In this document: piece by piece, positions 32,621-45,528 of the stretch
How positions within the stretch are numbered: the stretch's first letter is position 1
Layout of the letters: every line of letters begins with the position of its first letter
Assembly (NCBI GenBank): GCA_014155875.1
Contig: JACEFZ010014606.1
Coordinates: forward strand, 42,501-106,500
DNA length: 64,000 nt
DNA from: Cepaea nemoralis
Taxonomy: Eukaryota; Mollusca; Gastropoda; Stylommatophora; Helicidae
Direction of reading: 5' to 3'
Made by a program: the position numbers and the translations under genes
Notes under the pieces: model-generated
The model's input: the letters and a program-made list of their open reading frames with translations, nothing else
Databases searched by the model: none
What the model was told of the DNA's origin: nothing

Positions 32621-33118
32621 TAATATATAGAACGTGTAATAACGATGCAAATGGGTGTCGAATTATTGTCTTTAATTTCTTTCTTGTAAGCATGCTTCCC
32701 TGTGGAGTTATGTAGTCAAGTTTAGTTTCGACAGCTTATCTACAGCTATTCGACAAAATTACTTGCAGTTTGGGCTGATGTCTTGGTCTCTATGGTATTT
32801 TTATCACGATTTTATACTTTTAATTTCTTTAATTCACTCATCTATGAGTTCGATCTTGTAATTTCATACATACACCAAATATACATTAAGTTATATAATT
32901 GTATTTATTAATTAAGTCTTATCTGTCGGTGTTTAATGTGATAGTTAATGCGAATTTCCTGAAAATGTGTTTACGAAAGTTATCTGATTGTGAAAATCTA
33001 CCGTTTCTATTTTCAACCGATCCCAAACGAGTCCGAACTAATAATGTTGAGTTCAGAAATGCATGGATTGTGTTTCACGGTGTAGGTAGGTTGCCTCTGT
33101 TAGATGCTGTTCAACAGA

Positions 33119-33780
33119 TCAACTAACTAGACGTGTTTACTCCTCTGATACGTACCACTTTGAACTTTGAACGAGTAATTTTATAGAAGGGATAATTCTG
33201 TTGGTTTTTTTTAACTTCTTTTTCCATTACTGCCAACAGGTTGTCATACAATAGCACAGTTATTCTACCACAGTGTAAATCCGGAAGTATAATTCTAAGA
33301 CAGGGCACACCTAACCGTGCAGTAATCTTCTCTGTCAAGTGTCTTCACACCCGGTGATGTAGCAGTAATTCTGAATAGGTAATGACACGAGCAGACGTGT
33401 AATTTCCTGGTCGTACAGTAATTAACCTCGGTCTCACATAATTCAGTCTGATTTGTGTCTGTGAGGTCAGGGGTGGCTGGAGACGATGTCACCTGGAGGC
33501 GTTAGTTCCATCACTTACTCAAGCTGTTGCCTCTACACTCGCTCTACACTCTACGAACACCGTGCTGGGTACAGTTAACACAGCTGTTACTAGTCGGGAT
33601 AGCCAGAAACAAGCCATCCACAACTCATTATAACAACCACATGGACCGTTTGTTCAGTGTCATGGCATATATCATCCTCATCAGATCATTGTCATCTTTT
33701 CAACCGTAATGGCGTGAATGTTACCTTCCGACGTTATATGTTGATTCGAATGTTTACAATTGATGTGGTCTGCCAGGTGG
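33119..33780 (+). other. Degenerate repeat array, right part, and unassigned sequence
   Basis: The 33230-33420 stretch has spaced motifs such as TTATTCTACCACAGTGTAAA and TAATTCTAAGACAG that resemble the array at 19308-19767. The rest shows nothing recognisable. Confidence 0.4.
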
Positions 33781-33799
33781 ATTCAGCCTAAAATGGTTG

Positions 33800-33994
33800 T
33801 CAGAAAATGTATTGGGAAGTCAAGCCGGCCGGCGTGACACTGAGCACACCACCCAGTGAGTGGCGATTGGTCTATACACACGTGGGCCTAGCACCAACGT
33901 GCCCAAAGCGTCTTAAGGTGTGTACAAGGCTCCTTTATTCTGCGTGTCCATTGTGTAACCCTTCTAAAATAAAGATCAATCAATCAATCAATCT
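33800..33994 (+). mobile_element. Probable retroposon 3' end with (ATCA)n tail
   Basis: The stretch ends AATAAAGATCAATCAATCAA, a polyadenylation-like signal followed by an (ATCA)n tail of the type seen at the I-like LINE end at 4025. The upstream 190 bp have no recognised protein, so the call rests on the tail alone. Confidence 0.4.
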
Positions 33995-35240
<1,246 letters not shown>

Positions 35241-35244
35241 CGGA

Positions 35245-35412
35245 GGCCGGGCTAGCGCAGTGGCTGGCACGCTAGCTTGTGGTCGTGTGTTCGTATCCCC
35301 ATCGAGGCAGATATTTATTTTATTTTCTGAAAACTTGGCCTGGGATCCTAGGTCGCCTCAGCCAAAATAGTTACCAGGACATTTCCTGGGAAGTAAAGAC
35401 CACATCATCAAG
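35245..35412 (+). mobile_element. tRNA-derived SINE (family S1), second copy
   Basis: The head GGCTAGCGCAGTGGCTGGCA gives a box A, and GTGTTCGTATCCCC fits box B. The body has GGCCTGGGATCC, GTTACCAGGACA and CCTGGGAAGTAAAGAC, matching the order seen at 1001-1170. Confidence 0.65.
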
Positions 35413-35424
35413 GGGTGTCACTCA

Positions 35425-35490
35425 TCATCAACATGTGCCATGCCGATAAGCGTCGGCGGTAATGTTTCGCCATCTCACACGTGGCGACCA
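35425..35490 (-). mobile_element. RTE-like LINE 3' terminus, short fragment
   Basis: ATGTGCCATGCCGATAAGCG is the antisense of the 3' end of the RTE-like family, preceded by a CATCATCAAC tail remnant. Confidence 0.55.
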
Positions 35491-35929
35491 TTGAGATGAG
35501 GCTAGTTACTTGTCTGGGGGGCAGCTCACGCTATAAACTATCTCTGTACTATGTGACATGGCTATATATTTACTAAAGGTGAGTAAGAGACGCCATTACC
35601 TTCTCCCCACTGCTGCCTGACAGGAGTTGTCTTTCTTGACAAAAGTTAGGGAATTAAATCGTGGACAAACCGACGGAAGGAAAGGCGCGTTGTACATCCC
35701 TAGTACAGTCACGCCTCGGTTTTCGTCGATAATCCGTTCAAAGAAAATCGGCGAAACCCAAACCCGACGAAAACCGAGGCAATTATTTCCATATGAATCA
35801 ATGTAAATCCAATTATTAAGTTCTAGACACTCCAAAATACATACTAATAACACATTTGATAGAGAATGAATATAGTGTTTAATACTATTTTTCGGCCCCA
35901 GACGTGTCCGAACTCGCACCTTCGCCTGT

Positions 35930-36054
35930 CTAGTAAAGCAATGTATGCCAGTGCGCCTCTTGATTTTTTTAAACCATAATCTGCTGGCCTTTAAATCACT
36001 AAGTACACTAGCATTCGCCCCAGTCATTTCCTGAATGAAATCGGCATACAACAT
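35930..36054 (-). pseudogene. pogo transposase, CENPB-type DNA-binding part
   Basis: MLYADFIQEMTGANASVLSD, then SRLWFKKIKRRTGIH, is the CENPB-like helix-turn-helix of pogo/Tigger transposases. The N-terminal half lies at 61980-62310, separated by the inserted LINE. Similarity stops near 35930 and the DDE domain is missing. Confidence 0.8.
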
Positions 36055-37437
36055 TCAGAACATTATGTAAGGAGGCAAAAGAAGCATGGCTCGAGAAAAA
36101 TTGCATAGAATTGAAAAACAACACAACAGTAAAAATACCAAACTAATGCACAAAAGAATTCAGGAGCTTACTAATCAAAGAACACATACACCAGAAAGCT
36201 GCCTAAAAACAAAAGTGGAAAAATCATAACAGAAAAAGATCAGATGTTACATGTATGGTCAGATTATGTGAAATACCTTTATGATGATAACAGAGAAGAA
36301 CAGTATGATATTCAAAATAATAATGAAGGACCATCAATTTGAAGATGAAGGTTCAGAATGCTCTTAACCATATGAAATCTGGCAAGAACCCCGGTTCAGA
36401 CAGCATCACAACAGAAATGATTGATGCTTTAGAAGAATACGGAATAGATCAAGTTACCAGACTCCTGAATATCATATATGATACTGGAGATATACCTCAT
36501 GAATTATGTAATTCTGTATTTATTGCAATCCCAAAGAAATCAAGAGCCTTGGAATATGATCAACATCGAACAATTAGTATAATGAGTCACATCAAGAAGA
36601 TTTTGCTAAGTTTCATCATGCAAAGAGTTAGGAAGAAAATACAACCTGAAATAGGAGAGGAACAATGTGGGTTTGTAGAAGGCAAGGGTGCAGTCAATGC
36701 TGTGTACATGCTGAGAACAGTAATTGAACGTTCTATATAAGTAAACAAAGATCTACACCTATACTTTAGTGACTACACAAAGGCTTTCGATAAATTGAGA
36801 CATGTCGACATGATAAGGATGCTTGAAGATCTACAAATTGATGGAAAAGACCTTAGACTTGTAAAAAACATATATTGGAAGCAACAAGCTGCCATAAGAA
36901 TTGATAATGAAATAGGTCAATACCAGCCTATAAATAGAGGCGTAAGACAGGGATGTGTAATGTCTCCAGATCTTTTTTCCCTGTACAGTGAACATATTTT
37001 CAGAAATATAGAAGATATGGAAGGAATCAACATTGGGGGACGATACATCAATAACATTAGATACGCAGATGATACAGTCTTGATTGCAGACAATGAACAG
37101 GACCTGCAAAATTTAGTAGATGTGGTTGTTGCACACAGTGAACAGCTGGGGTTAGAATTGAATTGTTAGAAGACACAGATTATGGTCGTCACTAGGAAGG
37201 AAGAAATACCACAATGTAATATACAAGTACATGGGCATATTCTTAAACAAGTGAATCCGTACAACTATCTCGGAACAATCATAACATCTGATGGGAGATG
37301 CCTTTAAGAGATTAGAACAAGAATTGCCATGGGACATGTAGCCTTTTACAAGATGGAAAACATACTGACCAATAAAACATATCAATTGCAATGAGAAAAA
37401 GAGTGTTGAAGTGCTACATAGAACCTGTACTTTTATA
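36054..37437 (+). mobile_element. RTE-like LINE nested in the pogo element, left part
   Basis: The whole LINE spans 36054-61957, flanked by the perfect 8-bp duplication ATACAACA (36046-36053 and 61958-61965). This left part encodes the reverse transcriptase: fingers near 36360-36740 (SGKNPGSDSITTEMIDALEE; AIPKKSRALEYDQHRTISIM), then RGVRQGCVMSPDLF near 36945, NNIRYADDTVLIA near 37055 with the YADD active site, and LGLELNC near 37150. Stops at 36738, 37167 and 37305 break it. It ends inside the block before the LLYGCEAW motif, where LTR element A begins. The endonuclease is missing, so it is a 5'-truncated copy. Confidence 0.9.
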
Positions 37438-38113
37438 TGTGTCGTAGTAATCCTTTACTACTTTAGTGTCGTCCCTGGAGTGAGGGGAATCAACACCCAC
37501 AATTTTTTAATCCAATATTATTGTCCTAGAGAAACCACCAGAATCCGTCCACAAAACTCCCTCAGTCTGTAGACACCTCTTTCTTACTCTCACTCACCCC
37601 TGGATCATGCCCCCTCTATTCTTCCCCAACACAACATACTCAACACCTCTAGCTTTAACAAATGAATACAAAAATAATTTACTAAAGCAAAGAGAATGTG
37701 TGTGAGAAGTGTGTGTGTGTGTAATGTATAGAATGTGTGTCGAATATTTTAATGGGTATGTAGAATCAGACCAGTGAATCAGGAGCAAAGTCTGTTACAT
37801 CACTGTGCTGAGCACACAACAGCACCATGTATTCCGGACAGTGAACCTCACCCAGAAGATGTTTCTCCGTCCACGTGACAACTTTCTGCGATAACGCTCG
37901 AACAAACAGGATGCTCGTCATCAGTTAGACACTGTTCGATCTTGGTCTTCACTCTAACAAACATGCTGAAGTTACTCTGTTTAATAATGTTTGTTGAACA
38001 GAGAATCTTTCAATTAACTGAAATTTCACTTGGGAAAATCTACTGTTCACAAGTCTCTGGTTATAAGATTGTCCCCCTCTTTAACAAACAACCCATTAAT
38101 GTTTCTAGGTAGA

Positions 38114-38120
<7 letters not shown>

Positions 38121-38191
<71 letters not shown>
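38121..38191. repeat. (TG)n(TA)n microsatellite
   Basis: This tract lies inside the 3' LTR of element A and holds the Helitron insertion site. The matching tract in the other LTR (about 58847-58915) is degraded. Confidence 0.92.
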
Positions 38192-38192
<1 letters not shown>

Positions 38193-38289
38193 TAGCTGAC
38201 CCGGCCCGGCTTCGCCCAGACTCTGGTGGGGAGCATCTCATTTAATTCATATAAGTAGTCATATAAGTTCTCGTTCCCGTTACCGACTA

Positions 38290-38332
<43 letters not shown>

Positions 38333-38528
38333 GACCCGGCCCGTCTTCGCCCAGACCCTGATGGGGAGCATCTCATTTAATTCATATAAGTAGTCATATA
38401 AGTTCCCGTTCCGACTATCTATCTGTCTGTCTGTCTGACCCGGCCCGGCATCGCCCAACTCCTGGTGGGGAGCATCTCATTTAATTCATATAAGTAGTCA
38501 TATAAGTTCCCGTTCCCGACTGACTGAC

Positions 38529-38634
<106 letters not shown>

Positions 38635-38740
38635 TCTGTCTGTCTGTCTGACCCGGCCCAGACCATGGTGGAGAGCATCTCATTTAAATTATATAAGTAG
38701 TCATATAAGATCCCGTTCCCCACTATCTGTCTGACAAGCA

Positions 38741-39892
38741 ATGCCAAGTTGAAAACATGAAATGGAAAACTGAATTATTGAATTCAAGAAATATTCACTA
38801 TAGTTATATTGTCTGCTGTAGAGTCGAGAATCTTGCAGGATCGTTCACATAATGAGCATGATTTCGTGAAGTATGTACGGTCAGCCTAAAGTAATACAAT
38901 AATGTAGTCCTCACTTGCCTGTGGCTGATTTCGTTTTAAATAAGACAATTTTAGAGGCAGTAATAGTGATTTATTTCTTCATTAGGTTAACATCAACAAT
39001 GAGACTCTTGAGTCATTTGCACTCTTAATGACGTGCAGTTTTTATGTAACACTTGCTGAGACTACTTTAAATAATTTGCAAATAGATAAACTAACTTTGT
39101 ATTTGAGAAACTTGACATGAAGAATATCATACAAATGTGTTATTTTAAAGTAATAAACTCCTGGAACAGAAAGAGTTATTATTATAGCAGTTTAAATACA
39201 GAAAGTGAAAGCAACAAATAAACTTGCAACTGATACCGGGCATTTGCTGTGAATATACGATGTTATGCACCTATTTTCTAAACACAACTGCACTTGATGT
39301 TGTTATTATTGTGCTGGCATGCTGGAAGTACCACATGGACCCCGGCACTTAAATCAACATCTTCTGACAATCATGTTTAGAGGATAATCAATGTTGGATC
39401 CAAGTGGTTCAGAGGCAGGAGTCTAAAGCAATAATCAAGGCAGAATGGGTTAAAGTTACACGAGGGCAGCTTTGTCAAATATACCCCAAAACTAAAGGTG
39501 TTAGATTACGACTATGACATAAAGCCAAAAATTTCCCCCAGGATCAAATGTGTTAAAGAAACACCAGAACATAATGCATTTAAAAAGCATGAAGACATTT
39601 GTACTTTTCTACTATTTCTCATTCTATTCTCCTCATCCTCCTTTTTTTTTTTATCTTTCTCATCCTTTTCGCCTTCTTCTTCTCAACCTCTTTTTCTTCT
39701 TCCCCTCTTTTTCATCCCCAAATTCTACTTCTTCTCATATTCCCATCCTTCTTCTCTTCTTTGCCTCCTCTCCTGCTTGCCTGCCTGCCTGCCTGCCTGC
39801 CTGCATGCCTGCCTGTCTGTCTGTCTATCTAGAGGAGAAAAGTTTGCTTAATGCTAGGATTATTTTTTTTTAAATCTTGTATAAATTTCAAG
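38741..39892. other. Helitron 3' non-coding region
   Basis: AT-rich sequence without recognised genes, containing a CT-rich tract at 39605-39770 and a (TGCC)n tract at 39777-39815. The overlapping short open frames in the CT tract are composition effects. Confidence 0.6.
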
Positions 39893-42800
39893 TTATGGCC
39901 GAACACCAAATATGATGTCTAACGTAGTGCTTTTTGATAAACAATATTTTTGTTTTTCTGTCTGGTGCGTAGACGAATAAATCCGAAGATTTTCCAACGC
40001 GTGAACAGGCCACATATAGCTGTCCGTGTGTGAAGCACGGATTTTTTCCAAATTTAGTCCACACACTTGTAGCGATTGTCCCTGTGCTTTGTTGATCGTC
40101 ATGGCAAATGCAACTCGCACCGGAAACTGCAGGCGTTTGAATTCGAATGGCATGTCTGTTGGAATCATTGGGATGCGAGGCAACAGTACATCTTCTCCTT
40201 TAAATTTCCCATTCAAAATTGTAGCTTCGATGATATTGTTCATCATCTTTTTGACTGCAAGCCTGGTACCGTTGCAAAGTCGAGGTGGATTGATGTTTCG
40301 GAGAAGAATGATAGGCACACCAATGTTCAATGTTAAAAACGTGCGGCGGTATGCCTGGCAAATCAAGGGGAATTCAAGAATTCAGTTGGATAATTGACAA
40401 CTTCGTCTTGATTCATCATAGAATCGATGGACTTATACGTTGTCGCTTCGCCTGGTATTTCGTTTGAATGGCGCAATTGATGGCATTGACATCGTTGTTT
40501 TTAGCTGCTAATATAGCACGTGCACTGAGCCATTGATGATTTTTGTGATTCCGTGCCATATTTGGGAAAACTTTGTCAATTTATTCGTCTATAGTTGCTG
40601 TGATGTTACAGAAGTTTGTTGGCAACGTGATACTATGTGTGGATTCATCGATTGGCATTTTTCCATTCCCAATATCCAACAATTGTTTTGCGAAAACTTC
40701 TGCGGATGCATCATGTTGTAGTTGTACACGCATGTTGGTCTTCAAAGTCAATTTCTGAACGTGTCGCCACAAAACTGATGATTTCAGACATGCATTAAGT
40801 TCATCAGCGGGTGTTGAACGTGGTATAACTGGTAGAGTTTGTCGAAAATCACCAGACAATAAAATAAGTGCGCCACCGAAGAGCTGTTCATTTCCTCTGA
40901 AATCTTGTAGTGTACGATGAAGCGCCTCCAATGCTTTTTGTGTGCCATAGTACATTCGTCCCATACAATGAGTTGACATGATTGGAGTACTTTACCCATT
41001 CCAGAATTTTTTCGGATATTGCATGTTGGTGTCTCAGTGATGTGAATATTCAAGGGCAATTTTAGTGCTGAATGTGCTGTTCGGCCACCATCCAAAAGAG
41101 TTGCCGCAATTCCAGATGATGCGATAGCCAGCGCAATATTTTGTCGTGATCGTATGGTTGCCAATATAAGTGAAATGAGAAAAGTTTTCCCTGTGCCCCC
41201 GGGCGCATCTAGGAAATACAATCCGCCGGTTTGGCTTTTAATTGCATGCATAATTATGTCATACACTATACGTTGTTCTGGAACCAATTTCAGAAGATTC
41301 GTTTGAACAAATGCACACAATTCGTCGACATCAAAGAGTGATTCTCGTTGCAAATCACGATCGAAAAGATCGTTTGCAGATCGATCTGGCGCAGTCATTC
41401 CCAATTGTACCAGTGGTTGTTAGCGATTGCCAAACATATGTCCTCCGTCGAAACCAATGCTTCATTATACACATTTTGTGTGAATTGAATGTCCGGATTT
41501 TGATTCATTGCACGCAAACGATGTAGGATGTCTTCACTCATACAGTCTTTGTATTTTTCCCAAAGATCTTTTGGATTGGATGGGAAGCAAGTTGTCAATA
41601 TGATGGCAAATAATGTGCGTATTTGCTGTGGTTGAGCAGTATTTGATGCATCAGCGAGTGAAGTGTCCCAGTGTGCATCGTTTTCAAGAAGATGTAATTC
41701 TTGGCAAGTTTCACGATAAGTGGCACATACTTGACCGTTTACTGTTCTTAATTCTTGAAAGGATGTCGGTCCACGTACGTTGATTAACAGTAATCGCAAG
41801 TAAAGCATTCTGCATTGTTTGGGTGAACAGTGTACAGACGGCCTAACGCGTCGGTCGAATATAAATTGGTATGTCCTTCAACTGCTTTACCTTGTTTGCG
41901 ACGTTGAAAACTTTTTCGCTGATGCATTCCATGTGTAGTATGTTGGCACTTCAGAGTAAAGTAGTGTCTTTGCAAACATATCATTCCCACACAATGAAAA
42001 AAATGCAGTTAACGTTGTTGGTGGTGGTGACAATGCTCGTTCACTTGCATTTTCTGTTGTGAAGTACACGCGCTGTCCATTTTCAAGGTGCACTGCCAAA
42101 TGAACAACTGTTGGATGACGTTCATGGATTGGAAATGATAAAATACGCCATACTGCTTCATTACTATTAATGTAGCGTCCCACTTGATATTGGTCTATTT
42201 CATCGATAGACGCAGTTGCATTTCCCACTCCAAAAACTGCCATATCGCTTCCTTTGTTGACATATTTGCAAATGTACTTGATCGATTTAACCGAATTGCA
42301 ATACTCGACATTGATGTGTGCTTTGTACGTTTTCGAGAGTAACGGTGAATACGGTACAACCCAACGATTATCGACTTGAAGATCATTGTTTCGTACTTTT
42401 AAAGTGATAGATTTGCCGCCATCTTCAGTTGAGCGTCGACGATATAGTGGATATCCGTCATTGCCAGTGATTGTCTCTGCATGTAAATGTCTTGGGTACC
42501 GTTTTGTGCATTTTCCATCAGACATGCAAGGTGAATTGTTATTGAGGAAGCCACATGGACCATGAATCATGTTTTTGGTGACGACTTCAAGTAACTCTGG
42601 ATCAATGTCGACATCTGGTATTTCTGCTGAGATGACTTGATCAATTTGATCTGGTGTGATTTTTTCCATCAACCAAATCAAAATGTGTGCATGTGGCAAT
42701 CCTCTTTTTGCCATTCGATGGAATACATCCAACAGCGTGTCTCTCCAAAAACGTGATGCTTGACAATTAAATCCATTAAAGATTTCAATTTTTGTTTGAA

Positions 42801-43228
42801 CACACGTGCGGAAATATCAGGGCGATCTGATGATGATTGTCCAGTTAACAACAGTTCTGTTATTTCATCCCATGTAGGATTGCATGTGAAGGTAATAAAC
42901 AAATCTGGGCGGCCATATGCGCGAACATATGTCATTGCATCTTGTGCGTATTCATGCATGTGCCGCTTGACCACCCATCTGACTGTGTTTGAATCAGTGT
43001 TTCTGATTCTGGTGTCTTGGTCCTCCTTCCTCTCACAAGTTTTGTGTTCGTCTGTGGGTAGTCGTCGCTCTTCTTATTGGTAGTTTCATTGACTGTAGGT
43101 TCAGATACTTTATTACAGCTTGCATGCAGACTCTCCAAAGGCAGGTTCGTCTTCTTGATAGTCTGGTCGGTTTTCTCACTATGCATCTTGGAAGCTGCTT
43201 GTTTCTTTGTGCTATTACGACGTGCCAT
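39893..43228 (-). pseudogene. Helitron Rep-helicase (RepHel), frameshifted
   Basis: On the minus strand the N-terminal frame starts MARRNSTKKQAASKM at 43228. The Rep part follows: GRPDLFITFTCNPTWDEI near 42920, the HUH motif GLPHAHIL near 42700, and the catalytic two-Tyr region SIKYICKYVNKG near 42270. The helicase part has Walker A DAPGGTGKTF near 41210, Walker B IVWDECTMAHKKH near 40960, QTLPVIPRSTPA near 40820, and the C-terminal block AFAMTINKAQGQSLQ near 40090. Function: nick and unwind DNA for rolling-circle transposition. Frame changes near 42700, 41870, 41400, 40930 and 40480 break it into about six pieces, but all catalytic motifs survive. Confidence 0.9.
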
Positions 43229-43230
43229 TT

Positions 43231-43252
43231 CCCCCCCCCCCCCCCCCCCCCG
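43231..43252 (+). repeat. Poly-C tract
   Basis: A run of about 20 C directly upstream of the RepHel start on the minus strand. It may be a sequencing-difficult site. Confidence 0.9.
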
Positions 43253-43618
43253 TATCAGACTGCTTGAAATGTGTAAGGCGTCTTGGCTTGATAGCGCTGA
43301 GAAGTGCTGTCAAGCGAATCGTGTCGATATGATGGCGGAAAACACTAAAGATGCGATGATATTGTTCAACATCTTTTAGATAACTTCTTAAGTATAGAAA
43401 GATGAGTTACAATGTTATGCATTATGCATTATTTTTATGTAAACTTTGAAAATGTCTAAAAGATTGTATCATTATTTATTATAACTCATATGCCGGTACA
43501 TAACTATAGACAAAGAGTTTATAAATCATTGAAAACGATACAACAATATGACTATAAGTTATACAACAATGTTATTAAAAGTTATGCCCCTTGAAATAAC
43601 TTTTTCTAGAGTTAAGTC

Positions 43619-43876
43619 TAATAGACTACAATGGCTGGGGCATATAGAAAGAATGGAAGATAATAGGGAAACAAAACTCGCTTACACTCAGGAAATAAAT
43701 GACCGTAGACCCCGAGGTAGACCAAGAAGGCGGTGGAGAGATAATATACATACAGACCTACAAGCACTTGGAATCAACGACTGGCAAGAGAAGGTCCACC
43801 AGAGAGACGAATGGAGACAGATTGTATTTGTAGCAAAGAACCTCAATGGCTCGGAATGCTGAAGAAGAAGAAGAAG
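43619..43876 (+). mobile_element. 5'-truncated LINE with (GAA)n tail, nested in the Helitron
   Basis: A perfect 11-bp target duplication AGAGTTAAGTC lies at 43608-43618 and 43877-43887. The empty site is visible in the non-autonomous copies (AGAGTTAAGTCCCCTGAG near 28277). The + strand encodes the LINE C terminus: LQWLGHIERMEDNRETKLAY and RGRPRRRWRDNIHTDLQALG, with a stop at 43862 and a GAA-repeat tail. Confidence 0.95.
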
Positions 43877-44171
43877 AGAGTTAAGTCCCTTAGCTAATGT
43901 GTAGTCACGTCATTTTCTTCCCTTTCCCAAGCGTTTTGGTTCGGGGATTCTTTCATCATCATCATCATATATTTACGTACGTATTTTGGGAATGGGAGGA
44001 GGGAGGAGGAGGAAGAAGAAAAAAAAATACGACAGTTGACAGCTCTGGAATGAAAGGAAGGCGTGTAGAAAATTTCATCTCAATCGGATGGGCCGTTAGC
44101 GAAAAAATAAAGGACATACATATTTACATATTTACATATTTACATACATACACTTTGTTTTATAGATATAG

Positions 44172-44172
<1 letters not shown>

Positions 44173-44228
<56 letters not shown>
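44173..44228 (+). repeat. (TG)n microsatellite
   Basis: Pure TG tract directly right of the Helitron; the right half of the split LTR microsatellite. Confidence 0.95.
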
Positions 44229-44229
<1 letters not shown>

Positions 44230-45140
44230 CCTTGGTATATGAGTTATGAATCTTCGGTGATGAAGCTTATCACTCAGTAAACACAACACTTATGTTCATC
44301 AAGTCCGGCTCAGCAGAAGCCAGGTTTCTACAGACCAACTAGGTTCTGAGCCCCGTGTAAAGGCCTCTCAGTAACCTCTGTCTTCATTTCGTGAGCCATC
44401 ATTGCATAAAACTTTGGAACTGCTTCTTCGTAATAAATCATCTTACACTCAAGTGGAACCTATAATACATTATATCACCGCACAGTACTGTACTCTTTTC
44501 CTAATCATACTCAAAGTTAGATATGATTAATATAATACCATATGCCTATTCCGGTTGATGATTGAGACTATGCAATCACAGACTGAATCTATGTCCGCCG
44601 ATACATTATCAACACTTTGATACTATAGTCTCTTTCAATTAACACAACTCGGAATACTGCGCCGATTTCTAACACTTCAGAATTTTTGGTCGACTCCCCC
44701 AACTTGTTTACCTCAACTGGTTTTATATCGGGGCTTGAGTGACGTCACCAAATTGTCTAGACGCAGAGGCGTCGAGAAGTTGTTTTTCTCTTTATTTTTC
44801 CCAACTCAATGTGGACATCTGGCTGGTGTCCCCTTTCATCTGGGAAATTGTCTCCTGTCTGTGATCTAGAGAACCTTCTCCACATCACAAGACTCCATCC
44901 GAAGTCTGACCAGACATTCCGTCTATCACTTCAAAGGCTGACTCCCGCCTTGTAGACGGATGGAGCCATTGTACGTTTCTCGAACAACCCACATCATACA
45001 GAAATGCCGACCGTGTGCAGACAATTTTCGCGACGTATTTTGTTCCTCAGTCCCCTGCTCATCGAAGGATTGCCTGTTTTTGTAGACTAATGTCGGGTCT
45101 TGTTTGTCATCGATCGAAACTATCAAGTTTTTCCGCGACA

Positions 45141-45156
45141 TAGGCCCCCTCCTAAG
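45141..45156 (-). promoter_or_regulatory. Polypurine tract of LTR element A
   Basis: On the minus strand AGGAGGGGGCCTA runs directly into the LTR start TGTCGCGG. This is the expected priming site for plus-strand DNA synthesis and fixes the LTR boundary. Confidence 0.85.
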
Positions 45157-45205
45157 AGAGTAGTCCGCGACAACTCTTTCTTCTTGGAGTTTCGATCCAG
45201 ATGAT

Positions 45206-45443
45206 CTATTCCTCTTCTTCAGGAGCTGGATGTCTAGACAGGAAATCAGCTCCAACATTTTGCTTCCCAGGTATATACTCCACTGTAAAGTGGTATGGCT
45301 GAAGTAGCAACGACCACGGCATCAAACGGGCGTTGAGCTTCTGAGAAGTGGCCAGGAACATCAAGGGTTGATGATCCGACTGAACTCGAAACTGAACTCC
45401 ATACAAATAGGGCTGGAATTTGTGCACGGCCCATACGAGAGAT

Positions 45444-45528
<85 letters not shown>

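Larger units (their letters stand above)
29017..33118 (+). repeat. 4.1-kb direct tandem duplication, copy 2
   Basis: The same order of features as copy 1: hAT 1 right end ending CATCCCTG at 29404, SINE T, zinc-finger LINE, (AT)n and Helitron. Right of 33118 (GTTCAACAGATCAAC) the sequence changes to non-duplicated DNA. Confidence 0.93.
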
